From the NCBI GenBank assembly GCA_030840185.1, contig JAUZFY010000228.1:1-11121 (forward strand): 11,121 nt of DNA, given 5' to 3'. The notes beneath the pieces were generated by a model. That model worked only from the letters and a program-made list of their open reading frames with translations. It had not been told where the DNA came from and did no database searches. Source of the stretch: Microbacteriaceae bacterium. Lineage in GTDB: Bacteria; Actinomycetota; Actinomycetes; Actinomycetales; Microbacteriaceae. Both the position numbers and the translations under genes were made by a program. Of this stretch, positions 1-6,790 are shown one piece after another. Numbering within the stretch: the first letter of the stretch is position 1; every line of letters begins with the position of its first letter.

Positions 1-72
1 CGCGGCGAGGGCGCTGAGGCTTGGCACTGCGGCCGCCGGGCTGCCCGCGAAGACGATGACGAGATCAGACAT
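1..72 (-). CDS. fmt: Methionyl-tRNA formyltransferase, N-terminal fragment
   Basis: Only the first 24 codons lie in the window, and the gene continues past base 1. The ATG is at 72-70. The peptide opens MSDLVIVFAGSPAAAVPSL, matching the start of the Fmt Rossmann-like formyltransferase domain (typical form: LVFAGTPxxAVPSL). The family transfers a formyl group from 10-formyl-tetrahydrofolate to Met-tRNA(fMet) for translation initiation. It follows priA by 59 nt on the same strand, which is the priA-before-fmt order of other actinomycetes. I see no good Shine-Dalgarno sequence before the ATG. The identification rests on a short but characteristic N-terminus plus gene order; the catalytic Asn-His-Asp region is outside the window. 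Confidence 0.85.
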   Translation of the reverse strand, partial: MSDLVIVFAGSPAAAVPSLSALAA

Positions 73-113
73 AGTGAATTTCAGGCAATGGATCGTTTCG
101 ATAGGCCGGCGGG

Positions 114-125
114 GGTCAGCTGACC
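114..125. other. Perfect 12-bp palindrome in the priA-fmt gap
   Basis: GGTCAGCTGACC reads identically on both strands and lies in the 59-nt gap between the priA stop and the fmt start. There is no spacer between the arms, so it would be a poor RNA hairpin, and no T-run follows on the minus strand; it does not look like an intrinsic terminator. It could be a dimeric-protein site or chance. A small inverted repeat, ATCG-TTT-CGAT at 92-102, sits in the same gap. Confidence 0.3.
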
Positions 126-131
126 ACCTGC

Positions 132-2189
132 TTACGTTGTGTCGAACGACGAGACGTCGTCGAGGCGCACTCTCAGTGTAGGCAAGGCGGCGGGACCGGC
201 TGGCCCCGGTCGCTTTCGTCGGCTCGTCGCGATGCGGATCACCTCGGCGCGCAGGCTCGCTGCGACCGCCTTGCCCTCCCCGTAGTCGAATCGCACGATC
301 GCTCGAACGCCCCCACCGGGAGCGTCGACCGGGCCGAGCACGTCAACCCGCTCGATCCCGGACACGGCGTCAACCGCTCGCTGCACCGATTCCGCCGTTC
401 CGGTGACCGTTGCGACCCGAACCGCGGGCGGGAATCGGAGGGCACGGCGGTCCGCAAGTTCCGATCGGATGTAGTCCGCGCGCCGCCAGGTGGCGAGGGC
501 GGAAGCGAGGGCCCCGCCGACGCCGACGAGCACGGTCGTCGCCCCCGGGGCGGCGAGGGCGATCGCATTGGACCACCAACGAACGCAGTCCTCGCCGACG
601 CGAAGACTCTCCCTCGCGGTCATCCGCTCCCCATCGAGCAGAAGGATCGCCCGGTAGCCGCCTGCGGCGATCGGTTCCGCCCCGCGCGTTGCGATCACGA
701 GCGCCGGCTCCGGCCCGACCGCGAGGATGGGGCGATCACCGTCGGCGACTATGACCCGAACGCCGGGGAAGGCCCGGCCGAGGTCTTCGGCGGTTCGAAC
801 CGACCCTTGCCCAATGAGCCGGAACGTCGTTCCGGTGCAGTTCGAACAGCTCCAGTCGGTTGCGAGTTTGCCGCACCACGAGCAGGACGGCGTCGCGCGG
901 GCCGACTTGAGGCGGAGCGGCCCCTCGCACAGGTCGCACCGGGCGGTCTGCCCGCACTCCGTGCAGGCGAGTCGCGACGCGTAGCCAGGCCGCGCAACCT
1001 GCACGAGCACCGGCCCGTTGTCGAGCCCGGTCCGCGCCTGGCGCCACGCGCTCGATGGGATTCGCGCCTGGGCGGCGAGCCGGTCTTCCGATTGCTGCTG
1101 CGCGGTGGGAATCACCCTCGGCTGCACGAGCCGAAGCGGTGCGAGCTCCCCGAGGTATCCGACCTCAACGAGCCGTTCGATTTCGGTGCTTCGCGCGTGC
1201 GAGAGGAACAGGAGCGCGCAGCCCTGCTGTTCCTGCCGCACGAGGGCGGCGTCTCTCGAGTGCACGTACGGGCTGAGCGGCTCGGCGTGCAGCGGGTCGC
1301 CCTCGTCCCAGATGGCGATCAGCCCGAGCCTCTTCGCCGGCGCGTAGATGACCGAACGATTGCCGACCACGGCGAGCGGGATGTCGCCGAGGCACGCGAG
1401 CATTGCGCGATATCGCTCCGGATTGGATTGCTTCGCGTCGAGGTGCACGATCCGGTCATCCGGAAGCACCGCGCGAAGGGCGGCGACGAGCTGGTCCTGG
1501 TCACGGTAGTCCGGCACGGCGAGAATCGCGGATCCGCCGCGCGCGATAGCGTGACTGGCTGCGGCGGCCATCGTCGTCGCCCAGTGCCCGACCCAGTGGC
1601 CCCCGGGCAGCTCGACCACTCTCGGGACCGCATCGACGGCGAGCCGCGTGCCCGACTCCATGGCCGAATCGACCAGAGCCTGGTCGAAGCCGGCTATTGG
1701 TTCGGCAAGCACCGGTTCGGCAAGCACCGTTTCGGCAGGCACCCGTTTGGCAGGCACCGCTTCTGCGCGGACCGACCCGGGCTCCGCTCTGACGGGGACC
1801 TCCTCGGCGGCGAGCCAGTTCTTCTCGACGCGAACCTGCCGCTTCGGGACCGCGAGGCGCACGATGTCGCTCGCCGTTCCGGCCGCCCGGTCGGCGAGGC
1901 GCCTGGCGAGCGCCCACACCTCCGGTGCGAGAACCGGGATCGGCGACACGACGGCCTCGAGGTCGCTCAGCACGCCGGAGTAGTCGCCACCCCCGGCGAC
2001 CTCGACGATGAATCCGTCGGCCAGCCGCCCGGCGGAGCGTAGCGGCACTCGGACGCGAACGCCGGGGCGCGCGTCGGCGGCGAGCAGTGGCGGGATCCGG
2101 TAGTCGAACAGGCGGTCAAGTTGCGGCAGCGGCGAATCAATGAGCACCCGGGCGACCCCGCCGGTTGGCTCGCCGACCGTGCCGGCCAT
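132..2189 (-). CDS. priA: Primosomal protein N' (PriA), actinobacterial helicase-deficient type
   Basis: A 685-residue PriA homologue. PriA binds stalled or repaired forks and starts reloading of the replicative helicase. Residues 16-115 resemble the N-terminal 3'-DNA-binding domain (the LPQLDRLFDY segment is typical). Residues 409-451 hold the eight zinc-binding cysteines as four pairs: 409/412, 418/421, 436/439 and 448/451. The C-terminal part (about 570-685) resembles the PriA C-terminal domain. Where E. coli PriA has a Walker A GSGKT and a DEEH box, this protein has no GKT (around 193-215) and reads DEGD at 295-298, so ATPase/helicase activity is unlikely, as is described for actinobacterial PriA. 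Residues 139-163 form a five-residue repeat. The ATG at 2189 is chosen because homology begins there and it follows the metK stop by 2 nt; the 107 codons open upstream lie inside metK and look like out-of-frame translation. Translation is probably coupled to metK. Confidence 0.93.
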   Translation of the reverse strand: MAGTVGEPTGGVARVLIDSPLPQLDRLFDYRIPPLLAADARPGVRVRVPLRSAGRLADGFIVEVAGGGDYSGVLSDLEAVVSPIPVLAPEVWALARRLADRAAGTASDIVRLAVPKRQVRVEKNWLAAEEVPVRAEPGSVRAEAVPAKRVPAETVLAEPVLAEPIAGFDQALVDSAMESGTRLAVDAVPRVVELPGGHWVGHWATTMAAAASHAIARGGSAILAVPDYRDQDQLVAALRAVLPDDRIVHLDAKQSNPERYRAMLACLGDIPLAVVGNRSVIYAPAKRLGLIAIWDEGDPLHAEPLSPYVHSRDAALVRQEQQGCALLFLSHARSTEIERLVEVGYLGELAPLRLVQPRVIPTAQQQSEDRLAAQARIPSSAWRQARTGLDNGPVLVQVARPGYASRLACTECGQTARCDLCEGPLRLKSARATPSCSWCGKLATDWSCSNCTGTTFRLIGQGSVRTAEDLGRAFPGVRVIVADGDRPILAVGPEPALVIATRGAEPIAAGGYRAILLLDGERMTARESLRVGEDCVRWWSNAIALAAPGATTVLVGVGGALASALATWRRADYIRSELADRRALRFPPAVRVATVTGTAESVQRAVDAVSGIERVDVLGPVDAPGGGVRAIVRFDYGEGKAVAASLRAEVIRIATSRRKRPGPAGPAALPTLRVRLDDVSSFDTT
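1701..1775 (-). repeat. 15-bp tandem repeat inside priA
   Basis: Five consecutive 15-bp units on the plus strand: TTCGGCAAGCACCGG, TTCGGCAAGCACCGT, TTCGGCAGGCACCCG, TTTGGCAGGCACCGC and the degenerate TTCTGCGCGGACCGA. They encode PriA residues 139-163 as pentapeptides SVRAE, AVPAK, RVPAE, TVLAE and PVLAE. The unit is a multiple of three, so copy number can change without breaking the frame. The segment falls between the DNA-binding domain and the degenerate helicase region, so it is probably a flexible linker. Confidence 0.9.
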
Positions 2190-2191
2190 GA

Positions 2192-3400
2192 TTAGAGCCC
2201 GGTGAGGCTGCGCAAGGCGTCGACTCGGTCGAGCCTCTCCCAGGTGAACTGGGGAAGGTCGCGACCGAAGTGGCCGTAGGTCGAGGTAGCGGCGTAGATG
2301 GGCCGAAGCAGATCGAGGTCTCGGATGATCGCGGCCGGTCGGAGGTCGAACACCTGCTGGATTGCGTCGATGATCGTGGTCTCGTCGACATGGGCGGTTC
2401 CGAAGGACTCGACGTACAGCCCCACCGGGGAGGCCTTGCCGATCGCGTACGCGACCTGCACCTCGAGGCGGTCGGCGAGGCCGGCGGCGACGACGTTCTT
2501 CGCCACCCAACGCATCGCGTACGCCGCCGAACGGTCGACCTTCGACGGATCCTTGCCGCTGAACGCGCCGCCGCCGTGTCGGCTCGAGCCGCCGTAGGTG
2601 TCGACGATGATCTTGCGGCCGGTGAGTCCGGCGTCGCCCTGCGGTCCGCCGATTTCGAAGCGGCCGGTCGGGTTGATGAGCACGGTCGGGTCGACGCTGT
2701 CCAACTCGACGCGGTCGAGCACGGGTCGGATCACCAGTTCCTCGACCTCCGCCCGCAGCATTTGGGTGCTGACGAGCGGAGAGTGCTGGGTGGAGAGCAC
2801 GACAGTGTCCACGGTACGCGGAACGATTCCGTCGTATCCGATGGTCACCTGGGTCTTGCCGTCCGGCCGAAGGTAGTCGACCATCCCGGTCTTCCGAACC
2901 TCGGCGAGCCGCTCGGCCATGCGGTGGGCGATCCAGATGGGAACCGGCATGTACTCGGGGGTTTCGGTGGTGGCGTACCCGAACATGATGCCCTGATCCC
3001 CCGCGCCCTGCCGGTCGAGGTCGTCGACACTCGACTCCTCACGGCGCTCGAACGCGTCATCCACTCCCTGGGCGATGTCAGGCGACTGACCGCCGATCGA
3101 CACCGACACACCGCAGGAGCGACCGTCGAACCACACGTCGGACGAGTTGTAGCCGATGTTCCAGATGCGCTCACGCACGATCGTCGGGATGTCGACGTAG
3201 CCGGAGGTCGTGACCTCGCCGGCGACATGCACGAGACCGGTGGTGACAAGCGTCTCGACGGCAACCCGGCTGTTCGGGTCGACGGTGAGCAGCGCATCCA
3301 AAATGCTGTCGGAGATCTGGTCGCAGATCTTGTCGGGGTGCCCCTCGGTGACCGACTCCGAGGTGAAAAGGCGGAGGGACGGGGTGGATGCTGCGCTCAT
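2192..3400 (-). CDS. metK: S-adenosylmethionine synthetase
   Basis: A 402-residue methionine adenosyltransferase, near the usual length of bacterial MetK. It makes S-adenosylmethionine from ATP and methionine in the cytoplasm. Visible signatures are [13 protein letters not shown] at 12-24 (N-terminal ATP/Mg site), the hexapeptide-containing [12 protein letters not shown] at 132-143, and the P-loop-like [16 protein letters not shown] at 277-292. All expected landmarks are intact. The ATG at 3400 directly precedes the conserved N-terminus. The 54-nt gap to coaBC holds no clear Shine-Dalgarno sequence; only a weak GGA lies about 7 nt before the ATG. The gap is too short for a SAM riboswitch, so any SAM control would have to act elsewhere. 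The TAA stop lies 2 nt before the priA start. Confidence 0.98.
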   Translation of the reverse strand: MSAASTPSLRLFTSESVTEGHPDKICDQISDSILDALLTVDPNSRVAVETLVTTGLVHVAGEVTTSGYVDIPTIVRERIWNIGYNSSDVWFDGRSCGVSVSIGGQSPDIAQGVDDAFERREESSVDDLDRQGAGDQGIMFGYATTETPEYMPVPIWIAHRMAERLAEVRKTGMVDYLRPDGKTQVTIGYDGIVPRTVDTVVLSTQHSPLVSTQMLRAEVEELVIRPVLDRVELDSVDPTVLINPTGRFEIGGPQGDAGLTGRKIIVDTYGGSSRHGGGAFSGKDPSKVDRSAAYAMRWVAKNVVAAGLADRLEVQVAYAIGKASPVGLYVESFGTAHVDETTIIDAIQQVFDLRPAAIIRDLDLLRPIYAATSTYGHFGRDLPQFTWERLDRVDALRSLTGL

Positions 3401-3454
3401 GGTTGATCCAAGCTGGGGAAAGGAGTGGGAGCCGTGCGGCCGTCGACGGAGCGA

Positions 3455-4645
3455 TCAGACCAGCACGTCAAGGATGCGGTCGGCCACTGAGGTCTTGCTT
3501 CCGGAGGCCTCCATCACTATATCTCCGGCCCCGTCTAGCACGATCACTGAGTTGCCGTCCGTGGCAAATCCCTCCGACCAACCGACCCGGTTGAGGACAA
3601 GAAAGTCGCTGCCCTTTCTCACGATCTTCGCCCGTCCGAGCGCGAGGAGCGCGTCGGCGTCCCGCTCGGTCTCGGCGGCGAATCCGACGAGGATTTGCCC
3701 GTCGCGCCGGCGGTCGGCAAGACCGGCGAGGATGTCCGGATTTTTGACGAGCTCGATGGTGAGCCGTTCGCCCTGCGTTTCCTTTTTGATCTTCGACTCT
3801 GCCACCGACTCCGGACGGTAGTCGGAGACCGCGGCAGCCATGATCACCACGTCCGCTTCTTCGGCGGCGGCGAACACCGCGTCGGCCAGTTCGAGCGTCG
3901 AGACGACGTGTTCGACCCGGATGGTGGCCGAAACGCTTACCTCGAGGTTCGCGCCGATGAGCGTCACGATTGCTCCGCGTTCGGCCGCGGCGCAGGCCAG
4001 CGCGACGCCCTGCTTTCCGCTCGACCGGTTTCCGATGAACCGAACCGGGTCGAGCGCCTCCCGTGTCCCGCCGGCGGTGATCAGGATGCGCCGCCCGGTG
4101 AGGTCCTTCGGGCGCAGCACGGCGAGGGCGGCGGCGACGATCTCCTCCGGCTCGGACATGCGCCCCTGACCGGAGTCGGCTCCGGTGAGCTGCCCGCTTG
4201 CCGGGCCGATGACGGTGACGCCGCGCCCCTCGAGCACGGAAATGTTGTGCGCGGTGGCCGCGTTCTGCCACATCTCCGTGTGCATCGCCGGAGCGATGAC
4301 AACGGGCGCCTTCGAGGCGAGCACCGTGTTGCCGAGCAGGTCGTCGGCAATGCCGTTGGCGAGCTTCGCGATGGTGTTCGCGGTCGCCGGGACGATCAGA
4401 ATGAGGTCGGCCGCTTGCCCGATCGCGACGTGTCGCACTTCGGCGACGCCCTCGTAAAGGTCGGTGTTGACGGTGTTGCGGCTGATGGCCTCGAGGGTCG
4501 GTTTCCCGACGAAACGAAGCGCCGCATCCGTCGCGACAACGTGGACGTCATGGCCGGCGAGCACGAGGGAACGGATCACGGCGACCGCCTTGTAGGCGGC
4601 AATGCCGCCGGTGACGCCGACGACGATATTGAGAGGCTCAGGCAT
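3455..4645 (-). CDS. coaBC: Bifunctional phosphopantothenoylcysteine decarboxylase / phosphopantothenate-cysteine ligase
   Basis: A 396-residue fused CoaBC (Dfp) that makes 4'-phosphopantetheine for CoA: CoaB joins cysteine to phosphopantothenate and the FMN-dependent CoaC decarboxylates the product. CoaC covers about residues 1-175: GVTGGIAAYK at 10-19, the catalytic His at 72 in RHVAIG, PATANTIAK at 86-94, and the PAMHTEMW motif at 119-126. CoaB covers about 183-396: GGTREALDPVRFIGNRSSGK at 192-211 and KIKKET at 285-290. Compared with E. coli, the PxMNxxMW Asn (Asn125) is His122 and the flap Cys (Cys158) aligns with Gly155. I recall similar wording in other actinomycete CoaBC proteins, so this is probably lineage-typical and not a sign of inactivity. 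It starts 21 nt after the rpoZ stop, with a weak AGG 8 nt before the ATG. Confidence 0.96.
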   Translation of the reverse strand: MPEPLNIVVGVTGGIAAYKAVAVIRSLVLAGHDVHVVATDAALRFVGKPTLEAISRNTVNTDLYEGVAEVRHVAIGQAADLILIVPATANTIAKLANGIADDLLGNTVLASKAPVVIAPAMHTEMWQNAATAHNISVLEGRGVTVIGPASGQLTGADSGQGRMSEPEEIVAAALAVLRPKDLTGRRILITAGGTREALDPVRFIGNRSSGKQGVALACAAAERGAIVTLIGANLEVSVSATIRVEHVVSTLELADAVFAAAEEADVVIMAAAVSDYRPESVAESKIKKETQGERLTIELVKNPDILAGLADRRRDGQILVGFAAETERDADALLALGRAKIVRKGSDFLVLNRVGWSEGFATDGNSVIVLDGAGDIVMEASGSKTSVADRILDVLV

Positions 4646-4666
4646 AGGCCGAGCCTAACGCCCGAG

Positions 4667-4933
4667 CTATGCGGCTGGCTCGGCGAGAGCCTTGACGATG
4701 AGCTTGTCCTCGTTGATCTCGTGCATCGCAACGGACAGCGGCTTGTCATCGATCGTGGAATCCACGAGCGGTCCGACGTTGTCGAACAGGCTGCCTTCGT
4801 GCAGATCGGCGTAGTAGTCGTTGATCTGGCGAGCACGCTTCGAGGCGAAGATCACCAGGGCGTACTTCGAGTCCACCTTCGACAGCAGTTCGTCGATGGG
4901 CGGATCGATGATGCCTTTGGCGCGTTCAACCAT
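4667..4933 (-). CDS. rpoZ: RNA polymerase omega subunit
   Basis: An 88-residue omega subunit, which helps assemble and stabilise RNA polymerase by clamping the beta' C-terminus. It begins [17 protein letters not shown], the actinobacterial form, followed by [20 protein letters not shown] (22-41). The A-x-x-R-A-R-Q-I core (30-37) is the omega signature. The ATG at 4933 lies inside the last codons of gmk: ATGGTTGA shares the rpoZ start with the gmk TGA stop (8-bp overlap). A good Shine-Dalgarno AGGAG sits 8 nt upstream. The gmk-rpoZ-coaBC order is widely conserved, which supports the call for so short a protein. Confidence 0.96.
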   Translation of the reverse strand: MVERAKGIIDPPIDELLSKVDSKYALVIFASKRARQINDYYADLHEGSLFDNVGPLVDSTIDDKPLSVAMHEINEDKLIVKALAEPAA

Positions 4934-5852
4934 GCGTGGAACTCCTATAGTTTTTGGGGATTACCATCAAGTCTACGACCTCGCGGGCCGCGGTGCTCAC
5001 TTCGGAATTGACGACGCGGAAATCGAACTCGTCCTGCGCCGCCAATTCGGCCTTTGCCGTCTCAAGTCTTCGCTGCTGTTCCGCGCTGTCTTCGGTGCCG
5101 CGGCCGATGAGCCGGCGAACCAGCTCCTCCCAGGTCGGGGGAAGCAGAAACACCAAAACGGCCTCCGGCATCACCCGCCGAACGGATCGTGCTCCCTGCA
5201 GATCGATCTCAAGCAGCACGCTCTTGCCTGTGGCGAGGGCCTCGTCGATCGGCGCGCGCGGTGTGCCGTAGCGGAACGCGTTGTGAACGGTTGCCGTCTC
5301 GAGCATCTGCCCCGACGATTCCAACCGGTCGAACTCCTCATCGCTGACGAAGAAGTAGTTGACGCCGTCGACCTCGCCCGGTCTCGGAGCGCGAGTGGTG
5401 GCTGAGACCGAAAGGTGCACGTCGGGGTAGTTCTCCCGAATGTAGGTCGAGACCGTTCCCTTTCCGACCGCAGTTGGACCGGCGAGCACGACAAGGCGTG
5501 CCAGATCACGGGGCCCGCGGCGGTTCTCCCGGTTGTCCAGCCACTCGAGCAGTTTGCGGCGCTGACGCACACCGAGGCCGCCGACCCGCTTCGAATCGGC
5601 TATCCCAAGCTCTCTCATCGCCTTGGCGACGCGTGTCGGGCCGAGGGACGGGATGCTGGTGAGCAGTTCGCGAACCCGGAGGCTCGCCTCGGCGGCGGCG
5701 GGCGGGTCGGCCCAGGCCGCCTCGAGCACGTCCACCGCGCTGCGGGTGCGATCGTGAACGGCCAGCTTGACGGCGGCCCGCGCCCGGCGCGCGGCGACGG
5801 CGGCGTGGGCGGCAGCGACCCTGTCGACCTCCGGCGGGGCTAGGCGCGGCAC
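4926..5852 (-). CDS. gmk: Guanylate kinase with N-terminal mIHF DNA-binding domain (fusion)
   Basis: A 308-residue protein of two parts. Residues 1-107 resemble actinobacterial integration host factor (mIHF): an Arg/Ala-rich helix ([13 protein letters not shown], 17-29), then [20 protein letters not shown] (60-79) and [15 protein letters not shown] (91-105), close to the IHF-like helix-two-turn-helix region. Residues 117-300 are guanylate kinase, which converts GMP and ATP to GDP and ADP: P-loop GPTAVGKGT at 125-133, GMP-binding [20 protein letters not shown] at 148-167, LLEIDLQGA at 213-221, and a lid region with [13 protein letters not shown] at 251-263. In M. tuberculosis mihF and gmk are adjacent separate genes; here no stop or convincing internal start parts them. 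The start is GTG at 5852 inside the end of pyrF (13-nt overlap), with GAGG 7 nt upstream. The C-terminus overlaps rpoZ by 8 bp. I recall Gmk of about 300 residues in Microbacteriaceae, so the fusion may be clade-wide. Confidence 0.95.
   Translation of the reverse strand: MPRLAPPEVDRVAAAHAAVAARRARAAVKLAVHDRTRSAVDVLEAAWADPPAAAEASLRVRELLTSIPSLGPTRVAKAMRELGIADSKRVGGLGVRQRRKLLEWLDNRENRRGPRDLARLVVLAGPTAVGKGTVSTYIRENYPDVHLSVSATTRAPRPGEVDGVNYFFVSDEEFDRLESSGQMLETATVHNAFRYGTPRAPIDEALATGKSVLLEIDLQGARSVRRVMPEAVLVFLLPPTWEELVRRLIGRGTEDSAEQQRRLETAKAELAAQDEFDFRVVNSEVSTAAREVVDLMVIPKNYRSSTHG
4942..4946 (-). promoter_or_regulatory. rpoZ ribosome-binding site
   Basis: AGGAG on the minus strand, with 8 nt to the rpoZ ATG. 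It lies within the gmk coding sequence and is the clearest Shine-Dalgarno in the window. It supports the chosen rpoZ start. Confidence 0.7.
4944..4970 (-). promoter_or_regulatory. Possible internal promoter ahead of rpoZ
   Basis: On the minus strand a TTGATG (4965-4970) and a TATAGG (4944-4949) are separated by 15 nt within an unusually AT-rich stretch for this DNA. They resemble -35 and -10 boxes of a housekeeping promoter, though the spacing is 2 nt shorter than ideal. Initiation would fall about 4-5 nt before the rpoZ ATG, giving a nearly leaderless message. The TATAGG overlaps the AGGAG ribosome-binding site, so a transcript started here would lack it. Because the region also encodes the gmk C-terminus (PKNYRSS), the AT-rich codons may be coincidental. 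Confidence 0.25.
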
Positions 5853-6790
5853 GCGAAGACCTCGCTGGCTTGCGCCCGAATCGCCTCGGCTATTCCGTCC
5901 GGACCGGCCTGCAGGATGCTGCGGGAGGCGCTGACCACGGCGAACGGTGCCGACGGGCCGTACAGAGCGCCCAAGTCACCGAATTTGGCGCCCTGATGGC
6001 CGAAGCCGGGGGCGAGAATGGGCGTGGCAGGGTCGCCGACCGCGAGGTCGATGCCAAAGGCGCCAAAGTCGACTGTTGCCCCGAGCACGAGCCCGATGCT
6101 GCCGACAGGCACGCCGTTGATCGACTCCGTGCCGCCGGTTGCCGGCGTGCCGTCTGTCGTGTTCTTTCGCCCGGCCTGCGCCGCATTCCACTCGCCCACC
6201 TCCTCGACGATACTCGCCGCGACCGACTTGCCGGCGCGAGCGCCCACGAGGAGGGTCGCGGTCTGCACGGCGAGAGCCTCGGGGTTCGAGGTCGCGGCGA
6301 GCACGAAGAGTCCCTTGCCGGTTTCCTCGGCCAGGCGCATCGGCCGCTCGATCGATCCGACGCCCATGTAGGCGCTGATGGTGAGGGCGTCGGCCTCGAG
6401 TGGGCTACCCGGGGTGAGCCACGCCTGTCCGTACGCCTCGACGCTCGTGCCGAGGTCGCCGCGTTTCGCATCGGCGATCACGAGCAGTCCCGCTGCCCGT
6501 GCCGCCGCGAGCACGCTTTCCAGCGCACCGAACCCGGCCGCTCCGTACCGTTCGAAGAAGGCGACCTGCGGCTTGACGATGCCAACCTTGCCGACCGCGG
6601 CATCCACCACCCGCAGGCCGAACTCACGCGCACCATCGGCGCTGTCCGCGAGCCCCCAGTCGGCGAGGAGGAAGGAATGCGGGTCGATGCCGACGCAGAG
6701 TTGCCCGTGGCGGTCGAAGGCCGAGCGGAGGCGGCCGCCGAAGCCGCCGGCCGCGCCGCCCTCATCGGGAGCGCCGGGCCGGTCAGACAA
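5840..6790 (-). CDS. pyrF: Orotidine 5'-phosphate decarboxylase
   Basis: A 316-residue OMP decarboxylase of the type-2 group, which makes UMP from OMP in the last step of pyrimidine synthesis. Type-2 landmarks are [17 protein letters not shown] (31-47), [12 protein letters not shown] (72-83), the catalytic [10 protein letters not shown] (107-116) with its Asp-Lys-Asp array, and LGATVDFG (236-243) followed by [12 protein letters not shown] (259-270) for phosphate binding. Residues 205-228 are a Gly/Thr-rich insertion that I do not associate with the core fold, which partly explains the slightly long protein. The start is TTG at 6790: it is the only start codon in this frame before the conserved region, since an in-frame TGA lies upstream. 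It overlaps the carB stop by 8 nt and has no obvious Shine-Dalgarno, so translation probably depends on coupling to carB. It ends in TAG within the gmk start region. Confidence 0.96.
   Translation of the reverse strand: MSDRPGAPDEGGAAGGFGGRLRSAFDRHGQLCVGIDPHSFLLADWGLADSADGAREFGLRVVDAAVGKVGIVKPQVAFFERYGAAGFGALESVLAAARAAGLLVIADAKRGDLGTSVEAYGQAWLTPGSPLEADALTISAYMGVGSIERPMRLAEETGKGLFVLAATSNPEALAVQTATLLVGARAGKSVAASIVEEVGEWNAAQAGRKNTTDGTPATGGTESINGVPVGSIGLVLGATVDFGAFGIDLAVGDPATPILAPGFGHQGAKFGDLGALYGPSAPFAVVSASRSILQAGPDGIAEAIRAQASEVFACRA
5860..5863 (-). promoter_or_regulatory. gmk ribosome-binding site
   Basis: GAGG on the minus strand, 7 nt before the GTG start and inside the last codons of pyrF. 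It supports the GTG at 5852; the next possible in-frame starts would remove much of the mIHF-like domain. Confidence 0.5.

Noticed and set aside
807..2042. 411-codon plus-strand frame opposite priA
   Set aside because: Low-complexity Arg/Gly/His-rich translation with no family resemblance; a by-product of GC bias.
2190..2510. 107-codon N-terminal extension of PriA
   Set aside because: The extension is Arg/Pro-rich, lies entirely inside metK, and PriA homology starts just after the ATG at 2189.
2270..3406. 378-codon plus-strand frame opposite metK
   Set aside because: Composition is that of an antisense shadow and metK is certain.
3440..3449. Palindrome CCGTCGACGG in the coaBC-metK gap as a terminator
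   Set aside because: There is no loop and no T-run on either side, and the arms are only 5 bp.
3401..3454. SAM riboswitch before metK
   Set aside because: The 54-nt gap is too short and shows no stem set resembling a known SAM-binding class.
3516..3544. TATAGT within the coaBC 3' end as a metK promoter
   Set aside because: No acceptable -35 box is found at 16-18 nt spacing, and the site is about 116 nt from the metK start.
3695..5011. 438-codon plus-strand frame across coaBC and rpoZ
   Set aside because: It spans two real genes and their gap with no motif of its own.
5486..5570. Separate start codon for a stand-alone Gmk
   Set aside because: In-frame GTG codons at residues 95 and 122 have no ribosome-binding site; one is inside the mIHF-like domain and the other removes most of the first Gmk strand.
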